Positions 25,721-34,163 are shown, counted from the stretch's first letter. The stretch is 64,000 nucleotides of DNA from Bin87 sp963666865 (GCA_963666865.1 OY763072.1:1178001-1242000), one strand, 5' to 3'. Numbers and translations: made by a program. The notes: generated by a model from the letters alone, not told the origin.

Positions 25721-26347
25721 ATGGGCAGATATACCGGACCTTCTTGCCGCCTGTGCCGTCGCGCCGGGGAGAAACTCTTCCTGAAGGGCGACCGCTGCTT
25801 CTCGCCGCGCTGCGCCATTGAGCGCCGCCACGTTCCGCCGGGTGGCGGCGGCAACCGCCGGCGTCGCGTCTCGGATTACGGCGTCCACCTGCGGGAAAAG
25901 CAGAAGGCCCGCCAGATGTACGGCATCATGGAAGGCCAGTTCCGCAAGTACATGAACGACGCCTTCAACACCCCGGGCATCTCCGGCAACAACCTGCTCC
26001 GCACGCTGGAGCGGCGGTTGGACAACGTCATCTACCTGCTGGGGTTTGCGGACTCCCGCAAGCAGGCCCGCCAGATGGTGCAACACGGCCACTTCACCGT
26101 CAACGGGCGCAAGACGGATATCCCGTCTTTCCTGGTCAAGCCCGGTCAAACCATCGCGTGGACCGAAACCTCCAAGCGCCGGGAATTCTTCGCCGACCGA
26201 ACCGACGGCTTGCCCAAGCGGACCCTACCCAGCTGGATTACTCTGGACCTTAACCAGATGGCCGGCCAGGTGATTTCCATGCCGGCCGACAATGAACTGC
26301 CCGAGACTATCAACTCCCGCCTGATCGTCGAGTACTACTCAAGGTAA
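25721..26347 (+). CDS. rpsD: 30S ribosomal protein S4
   Basis: A 208-residue S4, primary 16S binder and accuracy protein. MGRYTGPSCRLCRRAGEKLFLKG has the Cys of the zinc-type N-terminus (SCRLC ... CFSPRCAIE), and the S4 RNA-binding domain has LDNVIYLLGFA and RQMVQHGHFTVNG. Length is normal. Confidence 0.96.
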   Translation: MGRYTGPSCRLCRRAGEKLFLKGDRCFSPRCAIERRHVPPGGGGNRRRRVSDYGVHLREKQKARQMYGIMEGQFRKYMNDAFNTPGISGNNLLRTLERRLDNVIYLLGFADSRKQARQMVQHGHFTVNGRKTDIPSFLVKPGQTIAWTETSKRREFFADRTDGLPKRTLPSWITLDLNQMAGQVISMPADNELPETINSRLIVEYYSR

Positions 26348-26355
26348 GCAGCGGA

Positions 26356-27438
26356 ATGTTAGATCCTCAGATACTCCCGCCCCTGCGGGAACCCGAACCG
26401 GAAATACCTGCACCCACCATCCGGGTGATCGAAAACAACGATACCTACGCCCGCGTGGCCCTGGAGCCGTTGGAACGGGGTTTCGCAACCACGGTGGGGA
26501 ACCCGTTGCGGCGACTGCTGCTCAGCTCCATCCAGGGCACTGCGGTGACCTGGGTGAAAATCGACGGGGTCCCCCACGAATACACCGTGATCCCCGGCGT
26601 CAAGGAAGAGGTTATGGACCTCCTCCTGAGCATCAAGCGTATCCGCATCCACGCGTTGACCAAGCGCACCGGCAAGATGCGCCTGGACGTGAGCGGCGAG
26701 GGCCGCGTCTGCGCCGGCGATATTTCCACCGCCAGCGACTACCAGATCGTCAACCCGGAGCTGCACCTGGCCACGCTGGACAACCCGGACGTGAGCCTGT
26801 CAATCGAGTTCAACGTCGAGTCGGGCAAAGGTTATCAGCAGGTAGCCCAGGGCGACACTATGGCCGGGCTGCCCGTAGGTGTGCTGCCGGTCGATGCCAT
26901 CTACAACCCGGTCCGCAAGGTGGAATACTCGGTGGAGCGGATGATGGTGGGCCAGCAGACCGACTGGGAGCGGCTCATCCTGCAGGTTTGGACCGATGGA
27001 GCGGTTAGCCCGTTGGCGGCCATCCAGGAGGCTTCGGACAACCTGGTGCAGCACTTCTTCATGTTCAACCAGTTGAGCCGTCCCACCGATGCTCCCCTGG
27101 ACACGAGCAATATTACCGTGGGCTCGGAAGTGTACCTCATGCCCATCGAGCGTCTGGATCTCTCTTCCCGCACGCTGAACTGCCTCAAGCGCGCCAAGCT
27201 GGACCGGGTCGGACAGGTCTTGGACTTGAGCGCTGACGACCTTTTGAACATTCGGAATTTCGGCCAGAAATCGCTGGAGGAACTCCAGGGCAAGCTGGCC
27301 GAGCTGGGCGTCGCCGCATCGCGCCCGGCCGAAGGGGATTTCGGGGATGACTATCTCAGCCAGTCCGGTGGCAACCTGGTATTCGACCCCGAACCGGACG
27401 ATGATTACGACCTTGATTACGATGAAGACGGAGACTAG
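26356..27438 (+). CDS. rpoA: DNA-directed RNA polymerase subunit alpha, acidic tail
   Basis: A 360-residue alpha subunit. The N-terminal dimerisation domain shows LERGFATTVGNPLRRLLLSS and the middle shows NPVRKVEYSVE. The C-terminal domain (UP-element and activator contact) has DLSSRTLNCLKRA, LLNIRNFGQKSLEEL. It ends with about 35 extra residues that are strongly acidic (PDDDYDLDYDEDGD). It follows rpsD by eight bases. Confidence 0.97.
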   Translation: MLDPQILPPLREPEPEIPAPTIRVIENNDTYARVALEPLERGFATTVGNPLRRLLLSSIQGTAVTWVKIDGVPHEYTVIPGVKEEVMDLLLSIKRIRIHALTKRTGKMRLDVSGEGRVCAGDISTASDYQIVNPELHLATLDNPDVSLSIEFNVESGKGYQQVAQGDTMAGLPVGVLPVDAIYNPVRKVEYSVERMMVGQQTDWERLILQVWTDGAVSPLAAIQEASDNLVQHFFMFNQLSRPTDAPLDTSNITVGSEVYLMPIERLDLSSRTLNCLKRAKLDRVGQVLDLSADDLLNIRNFGQKSLEELQGKLAELGVAASRPAEGDFGDDYLSQSGGNLVFDPEPDDDYDLDYDEDGD

Positions 27439-27440
27439 CA

Positions 27441-27794
27441 ATGCCTTCCCACCGCGTCGCCGGCCGCAAGCTCAGCCGGTATAAGGACCAGCGCAAAGCT
27501 CTCCTCCGTGGCTTGACGGCGGATTTGATCAGACACGAGCGCATCACCACCACCCTGGCCAAGGCCAAGGAGACCCGCGTGATGACCGAGAAGCTCATCA
27601 CCCACGGCAAGAAGGGTACGCTCCACAACCGCCGCACTGCCCTGAGCCAGTTGCCCAACAAGGCGGTTGTGGCCAAGATCTTTGACGAACTCGGCCCCCG
27701 CTACGCGGGACGCCCCGGCGGATACACCCGCATCGTCAAGTTGGGTCCGCGGCAGGGCGACGGCGCATACATGGCCGTTATTGAACTGGTTTAA
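27441..27794 (+). CDS. rplQ: 50S ribosomal protein L17
   Basis: A 117-residue L17 at the tunnel exit. MPSHRVAGRKLSR, RKALLRGLTADLIRHERI and the end GGYTRIVKLGPRQGDGAYMA are diagnostic. It follows rpoA after two bases. Confidence 0.96.
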   Translation: MPSHRVAGRKLSRYKDQRKALLRGLTADLIRHERITTTLAKAKETRVMTEKLITHGKKGTLHNRRTALSQLPNKAVVAKIFDELGPRYAGRPGGYTRIVKLGPRQGDGAYMAVIELV

Positions 27795-27803
27795 ATCGCC
27801 GTT

Positions 27804-27831
27804 CTGGATTCCGGCTTTCGCCGGAATGACG
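27804..27831. repeat. Family A repeat between rplQ and truA
   Basis: CTGGATTCCGGCTTTCGCCG followed by GAATGACG, nine bases after rplQ and directly ahead of the truA start. Confidence 0.75.
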
Positions 27832-27833
27832 AG

Positions 27834-28694
27834 ATGAGCATTCATCCTAACCCAGCGAGGAACTGCCATCACCCGAATTACCGCATGACATCCCAGCGCA
27901 CTGCCGAAACGAAGGGACGTCGCATCGCCCTGGTGGTGGCATACGAAGGCACCGAGTACGCCGGCTTCCAGTGGCAAGCCGGCGCAGCCACCATACAGGG
28001 AGAGCTGGAACAAGCCTTCGGCAAACTCACCGGCGAGACCGTCAGGATCAGAGGGGCCAGCCGCACCGACTCGGGGGCGCACGCCCTGGGGCAAGTGGTG
28101 GATCTGGCGACCTGCAGCGCACACCGGACGGATGTGATCATCGCCGCGATGAACCACTATCTGCCCGACGCGATCCGCGTTACGGTCGCCAGTGATATGC
28201 CACCCGGTTTCAATGCCCGTCGCAGCGCGAGGAAACGCCATTATCGGTACAGTATCCTCAACCGGCCGGTTTCGTCTCCGCTGTTGCGCCGCACTCTCCA
28301 TCAGGAAAGGGTCCCGCTGGACCTCGCTGCGATGCGACAGGCCGCCGCGAGCCTTCTGGGCATCAGGGATTTCCGGCAAATCGCCACCGGACACCCGGAC
28401 GATCAAAGCGCGGTGCGGCAGGTGTTCAACTGGAATGTGAAACGCAGCCCCGCAAATGAGGATGTCATCATCATCGACTGTGCCGCCAGCGGATTCCTGC
28501 GTCATCAAATCAGGCGAGCCAACGGGGTACTGGTGGAAATAGGCAAGGGCAGACTTCCCGTTCACGCTATGTCGGAAACTCTGGCCGGACGTACCCAACG
28601 ACAACACCAAATTCCCACGCTGCCGGCCAAAGGACTGTGCTTGCAGTCTGTACACTACCCTGAACACGACCACTTGCTAAAGGTTGCCAACTGA
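27834..28694 (+). CDS. truA: tRNA pseudouridine(38-40) synthase
   Basis: A 286-residue TruA, which isomerises uridines in the tRNA anticodon arm. The catalytic Asp is in ASRTDSGAHA, and YEGTEYAGFQWQ, HYRYSIL and the late FLRHQIR motif are conserved. Neither candidate start has a strong ribosome-binding site: ATG 27834 abuts a family A repeat, and ATG 27885 would remove 17 non-conserved residues. The position between rplQ and rplM is common in bacteria. Confidence 0.93.
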   Translation: MSIHPNPARNCHHPNYRMTSQRTAETKGRRIALVVAYEGTEYAGFQWQAGAATIQGELEQAFGKLTGETVRIRGASRTDSGAHALGQVVDLATCSAHRTDVIIAAMNHYLPDAIRVTVASDMPPGFNARRSARKRHYRYSILNRPVSSPLLRRTLHQERVPLDLAAMRQAAASLLGIRDFRQIATGHPDDQSAVRQVFNWNVKRSPANEDVIIIDCAASGFLRHQIRRANGVLVEIGKGRLPVHAMSETLAGRTQRQHQIPTLPAKGLCLQSVHYPEHDHLLKVAN

Positions 28695-28695
28695 C

Positions 28696-29127
28696 ATGAA
28701 ACGAACCAGCACCTATTTCGCCAAAGCCGGCGACGTGCCGGACCGCTGGCGCGTCATCGACGCCACCGGCATCAGCCTGGGTCGCCTGGCCCGACAGGTC
28801 GCCGTGGCCCTCCAGGGCAAGGACCAGCCCACTTACACACCTCACGTCATCACCGGCTGCCACGTGGTGGTCATCAATGCCGACAAGGTGCGCGTCACCG
28901 GGCGCAAGCTGATGCAGAAGATGTACTACCGGCACAGCGGATACGTGGGCAACCTAAAGTCCTTCCTGATGCGCGACATGATGGAACAGCGGCCCGAGCG
29001 GGTCGTGCGCCTGGCGGTCAAGGGCATGCTCCCGTCCAACCGGCAGGGCCGGCAAATGCTGCGGCGGCTGCGCGTGTACGCTGGCGACCAGCACCCCCAC
29101 GAAGCGCAGGTCGGCAGCGACGAGTAA
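28696..29127 (+). CDS. rplM: 50S ribosomal protein L13
   Basis: A 143-residue L13. RWRVIDATGISLGRLARQVA, YRHSGYVGNLK and AVKGMLPSNRQGRQM identify it. ATG 28696 follows the truA stop by one base, so the two are probably cotranslated. Confidence 0.96.
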   Translation: MKRTSTYFAKAGDVPDRWRVIDATGISLGRLARQVAVALQGKDQPTYTPHVITGCHVVVINADKVRVTGRKLMQKMYYRHSGYVGNLKSFLMRDMMEQRPERVVRLAVKGMLPSNRQGRQMLRRLRVYAGDQHPHEAQVGSDE

Positions 29128-29182
29128 GCCCGCCCGAAGATTCTCGCACTTTTCTCGTCCTGAAATTTTGCCAGGCCGGGTC

Positions 29183-29232
29183 CTGGATTCCGGCTTTCGC
29201 CGGAATGACGATTGAAATGCCGGAATGACGAC
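29183..29232. repeat. Family A repeat between rplM and rpsI
   Basis: One full unit (CTGGATTCCGGCTTTCGCCG with GAATGACG) followed by a decayed GCCGGAATGACG half unit and a weaker third. Confidence 0.7.
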
Positions 29233-29277
29233 TAAAAATGCGGAACTAAGACTAAAATATTGACAGGCAGGTATCCA

Positions 29278-29691
29278 ATGGTGACGCAAGCAGAACCTCA
29301 GCAGCAGTACTTCTATGGAACGGGCCGGCGCAAGCGGGCCATCGCCAAGGTGCGCCTCTTCCCCGACGATGGTACGGCCATCATCGTCAACGACAAACCC
29401 ATGGAAGAGTATTTCAACTGGCTGCCCTGGCAGTCCACCGTGCGTGAACCCTTCGCGACCTCCGGCACGGTGGGCCGGTTCCGGGTGCAGGCCCAGGTGT
29501 CCGGCGGCGGCGTCAACGCCCAGGCCGAGGCCATCCGGCACGGTATATCCCGGGCGCTGGTGGTCTTCGATCCCAACCTCAAGGCCAACCTGCGCCGGGC
29601 CGGTTTCATCACCCGGGACGCCCGCGTCAAGGAAAGCAAGAAGTACGGCCTCAAGCGCGCCCGCCGCGCCCCGCAGTACACCAAGCGGTAA
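29278..29691 (+). CDS. rpsI: 30S ribosomal protein S9
   Basis: A 137-residue S9. YGTGRRKRAIAKVRLFPDDG, SGGGVNAQAEAIRHGISRAL and the C-terminal tail ending TKR, which reaches the P-site tRNA, are intact. GCAGG lies seven bases ahead of ATG 29278. It is the last gene of the superoperon. Confidence 0.97.
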   Translation: MVTQAEPQQQYFYGTGRRKRAIAKVRLFPDDGTAIIVNDKPMEEYFNWLPWQSTVREPFATSGTVGRFRVQAQVSGGGVNAQAEAIRHGISRALVVFDPNLKANLRRAGFITRDARVKESKKYGLKRARRAPQYTKR

Positions 29692-29735
29692 GGGACACAA
29701 AGGGCCGGGAACATCAGGCTGCTGGAGGTACGCTG

Positions 29736-29942
29736 ATGTCCATTGCCACCTTTGTCGTAGCCATCGTCGCCGCTATCATCGTCGGCCCGGCCCTTCTTGT
29801 GCCGCTGGCTGCAGGTAGCTATCACTTGGGCAAGCTAGTCAGCAAAGCAGAGATCCGGGATGCCAAGTGCGACGCCCTAATCGCCGCCGTCAACGAGATG
29901 CGGAATGAGCTCCTTCAGATCAAGATAGCGGTTCAGCGTTGA
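29736..29942 (+). CDS. Small membrane-anchored coiled-coil protein, 68 aa
   Basis: GGAGG stands ahead of the ATG. Residues 4-27 form one hydrophobic span; the rest is a charged helix with heptad-like spacing (IRDAKCDALIAAVNEMRNEL). The family is not recognised. Topology is the mirror image of the tail-anchored coiled-coil protein at 45659-45976. It lies 44 bases after rpsI and may be read from the same transcript. Confidence 0.6.
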   Translation: MSIATFVVAIVAAIIVGPALLVPLAAGSYHLGKLVSKAEIRDAKCDALIAAVNEMRNELLQIKIAVQR

Positions 29943-30022
29943 GAATATTCCTAATCCTGCCCATCACGCTAATCCAGTAAATCCTGCTTCCGACGACTTC
30001 CGAAAGTAGGTGCTCGTGCGAG

Positions 30023-30946
30023 CTAGAACAGGTCCCGGCCGATGGTCAGCCAGTAGAACATGATGTACACGCCGGCTACCACCATCAGCCACGCGCCGAC
30101 AATGCCCACGTAGGGGAGAACGGCCCGCAGCCAGCGCACCATCATGGAGCGGGCCACGGCCATCCCCAGCGTCAACGCCAGGATCACGCTGCCCATGCCG
30201 GCGGCGTAGAGCACGAACTGGCCCAGGGTGTCCAGCCAACCGGACGAGAGGCCCGCGCCAACTCCCAATACGGCCAGGAACAGCGGCAGGGTGCAACTCA
30301 ACGACGCCAGACCATAGCTCACGCCAAACAACACATAACCGGGCAGGTTCATCTGTCCCGGGTCTCCGATGCGGGACGCCGCCCGTTGGGCCAGGCTGGT
30401 GTAAATCTTGCCGCCGCTGGCCATGAACGCCCCGGCCCCGATGAGCAGCACGCCTATGGCCAGGCCCACGTAGGGCAGGGCGGCCACTACGATGGCCTGC
30501 GAGCCCAGTCCCAGCACCAAGCCCACCAGCCCGAAGAGGACGACGAAGCCCGCCGATACCGTCAAGCCGACCATAATGGCCCGCGCCACCAGCAAGACCG
30601 GGTTTTGTCGGTCCTGATCTCGGTTGCCGCCGCTGACGTACAGGCCCAGGTAGGCGGGCAGCATGGCAAATCCGCATGGGTTGACCGCAGAAGCCGCCCC
30701 CACGGCGTAGGCGAAACCCAGCTTGATGCCCACATTGCTGATGCCGGTGCCCGATGACCCGGATAACAGCTCCACGAATCGGTTCACACCGTCGATGCCC
30801 TCACTGCTCCGTAACAACAGCGCGCCGACGACGGCGATAGCGTAGGCAACCGCTGCGATGACGACCGCCAGCAGGATGCTGCGGCTGATGGGCAGGCGGT
30901 CGAGCAGGGAGACGTTGGAGGTTGGCGATTCTGCTGGGGTAGTCAT
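30023..30946 (-). CDS. CcdA/DsbD-type transmembrane thiol-redox protein
   Basis: A 307-residue integral membrane protein with about seven hydrophobic segments. The two cysteines expected for electron transfer across the membrane lie in VNPCGFAMLPAYLG and SLSCTLPLF. CcdA-type proteins pass reducing power to periplasmic thiols for cytochrome c maturation or disulfide repair. No thioredoxin-like partner is seen nearby. ATG 30946 begins one base after the stop of the HEPN-like gene; an ATG at 30967 would overlap it. Confidence 0.85.
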   Translation of the reverse strand: MTTPAESPTSNVSLLDRLPISRSILLAVVIAAVAYAIAVVGALLLRSSEGIDGVNRFVELLSGSSGTGISNVGIKLGFAYAVGAASAVNPCGFAMLPAYLGLYVSGGNRDQDRQNPVLLVARAIMVGLTVSAGFVVLFGLVGLVLGLGSQAIVVAALPYVGLAIGVLLIGAGAFMASGGKIYTSLAQRAASRIGDPGQMNLPGYVLFGVSYGLASLSCTLPLFLAVLGVGAGLSSGWLDTLGQFVLYAAGMGSVILALTLGMAVARSMMVRWLRAVLPYVGIVGAWLMVVAGVYIMFYWLTIGRDLF

Positions 30947-30947
30947 A

Positions 30948-31316
30948 CTAGTCACCACCGTAGTCATCTATGCCCAGGAGGCGATTGAGATTCAGGACGA
31001 GATAGGGGAATCTTGTGAACACCAAACCCATAACCATCTCGAGGTTAACGCGATGATGCCGATGCACCAACCGATTGCGCATTCCGGCGAGGCGGTGCCA
31101 CGGGATTTCAGGATAAGTCTCATGCTCGCCGCGGTTCCGTACCCGGGTGGCGGTTTCTCCAGCAATGACGAGCAGGTAGCACAAAGCCGTTTGTTTCTCC
31201 CGGTTCTGCTGTAATTGGCGTATGTCGTAATCGCCAAGGATACTGATAGCATCCTGAACGGCTGCCTGCATATAGGCCAAGTCCTCATGCAGGCTCGGCA
31301 TAGTGAAACTCGGCAA
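30948..31316 (-). CDS. HEPN (HepT/DUF86-like) protein with altered motif
   Basis: A 122-residue helical protein of the HepT type, normally the RNase toxin of HEPN/MNT pairs. The RNase motif R-x4-H is present (R80 ... H85), but the residue two places further, tyrosine in AMPylated HepT proteins, is histidine (H87). The start overlaps the end of the MNT-like gene; ATG 31301 is an alternative start. It probably forms a complex with that protein. Whether it is an active toxin cannot be told. Confidence 0.8.
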   Translation of the reverse strand: MPSFTMPSLHEDLAYMQAAVQDAISILGDYDIRQLQQNREKQTALCYLLVIAGETATRVRNRGEHETYPEIPWHRLAGMRNRLVHRHHRVNLEMVMGLVFTRFPYLVLNLNRLLGIDDYGGD

Positions 31317-31596
31317 TTTCTCGGGCCAAAGCCATTTCCCGTTGGTTCATTCCGTCATCAGTATAGAAGCTGGTTCCTGGTCCGGTAGTTTTCCTGAGTT
31401 CCTCTTCCATGTCCAGGAAACGGAAGAAGTCAGGAACTTTGCCGGGCCGGAAAGTGACAATCGCCGTGGGCGTATTCCCCGTTTCCAACTGGTCGGGCAG
31501 CGGCGCGTCGAAAGCCTCGTCCACCAGCCAGAACTTGACGATGTGATGCTTGCGGCAAAACGCGGTGATTTGCCGCCTCTGTATGTCGGTAAGCAT
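31285..31596 (-). CDS. MNT-like nucleotidyltransferase-fold protein lacking catalytic residues
   Basis: A 103-residue protein whose outline follows MntA antitoxins. Where active MNT proteins have FGSA it has V25-D-E-A28, and where they have SDID..VEF it has N41-T-P-T44 followed by AIVTF. So both metal-binding Asp are Thr and the Gly-Ser is lost. Position, overlap with the HEPN gene and hydrophobic pattern support the family. Catalytic AMPylation of the partner seems impossible, so any neutralisation would be by binding. Confidence 0.7.
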   Translation of the reverse strand: MLTDIQRRQITAFCRKHHIVKFWLVDEAFDAPLPDQLETGNTPTAIVTFRPGKVPDFFRFLDMEEELRKTTGPGTSFYTDDGMNQREMALAREIAEFHYAEPA

Positions 31597-31624
31597 ATCC
31601 GCTTCTCCTTGCGTGACGGCAAGG

Positions 31625-31972
31625 CTATATCGCGCCGGGTTGGTTGCGCACCACCACGGTATTCGCCACCCGGTCGGCCAGGGAGCGATACTCTTCCTCG
31701 TCCATCAGCAGCAGGATAATGTCGGCGAAGAAACCGATGACAAAGCTGTGAGCCACCAACTTGACGATTTCGCGGACGAAGGTGTTTCCCCAGCCCGAGG
31801 GAGAACCGTCGCGGCGCATAGCCCGTATGCCCAGGAGTTGCTTGCCGGGCGTTTGGCCCCTGCCGATTACGATCAGCCACCAGATGATGTAGCCGATGAT
31901 GAGGGTGAGGAAGAACAGGATGCCGTCCAGGATATGGGCCATGAGCCGACGCATCGGGGTTGCGTACTCCAC
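31625..31972 (-). CDS. RDD family membrane protein
   Basis: A 115-residue protein with the RDD pattern: R-R-L-x-A-H-I-L-D in the first membrane segment, GQTPGKQLLGIRAMRRDG between segments, and LADRVANTVVV near the end. Two to three hydrophobic segments. RDD proteins are small membrane proteins, some proposed to be ion exchangers. It is the first gene of a minus-strand run with the MNT, HEPN and CcdA genes. Confidence 0.8.
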   Translation of the reverse strand: MEYATPMRRLMAHILDGILFFLTLIIGYIIWWLIVIGRGQTPGKQLLGIRAMRRDGSPSGWGNTFVREIVKLVAHSFVIGFFADIILLLMDEEEYRSLADRVANTVVVRNQPGAI

Positions 31973-32019
31973 TATCGCTCCTCTTTACTGATACGTTAGT
32001 CGGCGGCGTTCGGTTTTGG

Positions 32020-33432
32020 CTAAACCCCCAGATGGGTCTGCATGGCGTCCAGCAGGCGGGTTACGTTGGCCTCGGTGTCGGCCTCGCAGTAGATGCGGAG
32101 CAGGGGTTCCGTGCCGGAGAAGCGGGCGGCCACCCAGCCAGGGTCGAGCATCCAGCGCCGGCCGTCGATTTCGTCCATATCGCGGACGGCCATCCCGGCA
32201 AGTTCCGACAGCGGGGAACCTGCCAGCCGTTCCATAATTGCCGCGCGTTCTGCCGGGTCGAACGCCACGTCCCGGCGCTGGTAACGATGCTCTCCCACTA
32301 CATCAAACAGCCGTTTCACCATCCCCGATGCGGTCAGCCCGGCGACCGCCATGTATTCCAGGAGATACAGGCCGCTGAGGATGCCGTCGCGCTCCGGGAT
32401 ATGGCCGCGAAAAGCGTAGCCGCCGCTTTCCTCGCCACCCAGCAATGCGTCGTCAGCCACGAAACGCGGCCCGATGTTCTTGAAGCCCACCGGCATCTCG
32501 GCAATGTCCACGCTGTAGCGCTGGGCCAGCTTGTTGAGCATCACCGAGGCGGTGACCCCCTTGACCAGCGCGCCCCGGTCGCCGCGCTCCAGCAGGTACA
32601 AGGCCAGCAGCGAAAATACCTCCAGCGTACTGACGAATCGGCCGGTCTCGTCCACCAGCCCGATGCGGTCGGCATCGCCGTCCAGGGCGAGACCCACCGA
32701 CGCGCCCTCCGCCGGGACCCGGCGGCAAAGCTCGGTCAGGTTGTGCGCTATTGGCTCGGGCTGGGCCATGCCGGGGAAGGCCGGGTTAACCTCGGCACGC
32801 AGTTCGGTCACCGAGGTGGTTCCGCCCTTGAGGAGGTCCGGTATGTAGCCGGTGCCCGCACCGTGCATGGCATCCACCAAAACGGTCAAGCCGGCGGCGC
32901 GGATGGCATTCAGGTTGACCAGGCGGGCGATGGACTCCCGGTAGGCCGGCGCCGGGTCGATGTCGTGGACCAGTGCGGCGGCGCGGCCTTCGTCCAGGGA
33001 CAGGGTTCTCGGCGGCCGTGCCGATTCTATACAGATCTCCAGCATATCGGTAACGGCCTGGCTGGCGCTGCCCCCCTGGGCCGACTTGAACTTGAAGCCG
33101 CTCCAGGCCGCGGGATTGTGGCTGGACGTAATAACCACCCCGCCGGCCGCGCCCTGCTGCACCACCTGGTGGCTGACGACCGGAGTGGGAGCCGGCTCCG
33201 CGCAGATATGCACCGCAATGCCGTTGCCGGCGATGACCGAGGCCACCGTTTCGGCGAACTCGCGAGAGGCGAAACGGGTGTCGTAGCCAACCACCAACCC
33301 ACTGCTCGCCGAGCCCTCGGCACGAAGGTAATCGGCCAGTCCCTGGGAGCAGCGGGCCACGTTGGCGAAGGTGAAATCGTCGGCGATGATGCCGCGCCAG
33401 CCATCGGTGCCGAACTTGATTGGAGGGCTCAT
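32020..33432 (-). CDS. Phosphoglucomutase/phosphomannomutase family protein
   Basis: A 470-residue alpha-D-phosphohexomutase. The active-site Ser loop TSSHNP, metal loop DGDADRIG, sugar-binding GGEESGGYAF and phosphate-binding RFSGTEPLLRIY are all intact. It moves phosphate between C1 and C6 of a hexose phosphate; glucose, mannose or glucosamine specificity cannot be decided by eye. A near-consensus promoter ends six bases ahead of the ATG, suggesting a leaderless mRNA. Confidence 0.92.
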   Translation of the reverse strand: MSPPIKFGTDGWRGIIADDFTFANVARCSQGLADYLRAEGSASSGLVVGYDTRFASREFAETVASVIAGNGIAVHICAEPAPTPVVSHQVVQQGAAGGVVITSSHNPAAWSGFKFKSAQGGSASQAVTDMLEICIESARPPRTLSLDEGRAAALVHDIDPAPAYRESIARLVNLNAIRAAGLTVLVDAMHGAGTGYIPDLLKGGTTSVTELRAEVNPAFPGMAQPEPIAHNLTELCRRVPAEGASVGLALDGDADRIGLVDETGRFVSTLEVFSLLALYLLERGDRGALVKGVTASVMLNKLAQRYSVDIAEMPVGFKNIGPRFVADDALLGGEESGGYAFRGHIPERDGILSGLYLLEYMAVAGLTASGMVKRLFDVVGEHRYQRRDVAFDPAERAAIMERLAGSPLSELAGMAVRDMDEIDGRRWMLDPGWVAARFSGTEPLLRIYCEADTEANVTRLLDAMQTHLGV

Positions 33433-33438
33433 GCCTTG

Positions 33439-33466
33439 ATTATAGCACCGGCCGCGTCGCTCCCAA
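33439..33466 (-). promoter_or_regulatory. Promoter of the phosphohexomutase gene, probably leaderless
   Basis: On the minus strand, TTGGGA is followed after 16 bases by TATAAT. The -10 box ends only six bases before the ATG, so transcription would start at or next to the start codon. No Shine-Dalgarno sequence fits between. Confidence 0.5.
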
Positions 33467-33474
33467 TCTCAACT

Positions 33475-33921
33475 TCAACTCCAGCGGCGTCGCGCGATGA
33501 CGGTGCCGGCAATGCGGTCGGGAATGGAACGGCGTTCGGACCGGTCTTTGAGTATGAACAGGGCATCAATCACGAAGCCGATGAGGGTATGATGCAGCAG
33601 GAATTTGGCGGCGGTCCTGGTGACTTTCCTTCGCCAGCCGGCGTCGCCGCCGCGGCGACGCTTGACATCGGTTCCGGTCAGGCGACGGCCCGGCGGCCCG
33701 AACTTGGCCATGACGCCAAACCACAGCGCGTAGGTTATGAGCAAGGTCAAAGGCATCTGTATAGCGAAGAATTTATACACGTCGAAACTCACCGAGTCCG
33801 GACCGGGTGAGCCGAGCTTTCCGACGACATAAAGGACGATGGCGCCGGCGGCGAGGAACAGCAACCGGTCAATGAGCCACGAGGCGAACCGGCGCAGGGG
33901 GACGATTTTATCCATAGGCAA
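33475..33921 (-). CDS. RDD family membrane protein
   Basis: A 148-residue protein, with RRFASWLIDRLLFLAAG in the first segment, FGPPGRRLTGTDVKRR in the middle and IPDRIAGTVIA near the end. This is the RDD layout, though the central GxTPGK motif is altered (GPPGRRL). Three hydrophobic segments. A second copy of the family lies 1.5 kb downstream at 31625-31972; the two are clearly diverged. Confidence 0.7.
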   Translation of the reverse strand: MPMDKIVPLRRFASWLIDRLLFLAAGAIVLYVVGKLGSPGPDSVSFDVYKFFAIQMPLTLLITYALWFGVMAKFGPPGRRLTGTDVKRRRGGDAGWRRKVTRTAAKFLLHHTLIGFVIDALFILKDRSERRSIPDRIAGTVIARRRWS

Positions 33922-34025
33922 TGCTCACGCGCCGGCTTGTGCTTATCGATTCTCCAGCGTTAGAGCAATTTTACCGGGATGAACAGGATAAACGGGATAC
34001 ACAGGATTGCAGTATTGCGGGAATT

Positions 34026-34116
34026 GTCAGAATCAGGATTTTCAAGATTAGAGGATTGGCAGGATTGGGGCACGTAATCCCGAAAATCTTAAAATCCGAT
34101 AAATCCTGATTCTGAC
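34026..34116. repeat. Family C element, 91 bp
   Basis: Left arm GTCAGAATCAGGATT and right arm AATCCTGATTCTGAC, with internal GGATT and AATCC units. Same length as the core of the copy inside the restriction gene (3640-3730). Confidence 0.75.
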
Positions 34117-34138
34117 GGGCCCGCGTAAATGGAAATAC

Positions 34139-34163
34139 GCTCCCCGTCTCGCCGACGGGGAGC
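34139..34163 (-). terminator. Hairpin terminator after metK
   Basis: GCTCCCCGTC and GACGGGGAGC form a perfect 10-bp stem with a 5-base loop, about 30 bases beyond the metK stop. The following minus-strand bases (GTATTTCC) are only mildly T-rich. It may act in both directions. Confidence 0.55.

Noticed and set aside
30948..31596. A standard active HEPN/MNT toxin-antitoxin system
   Set aside because: The MNT-like protein lacks the Gly-Ser and both Asp needed for catalysis, so the usual mechanism was not assigned.
31960..33810. 616-codon open frame on the + strand opposite the phosphohexomutase gene
   Set aside because: Antisense shadow; the minus-strand gene has all four active-site motifs.
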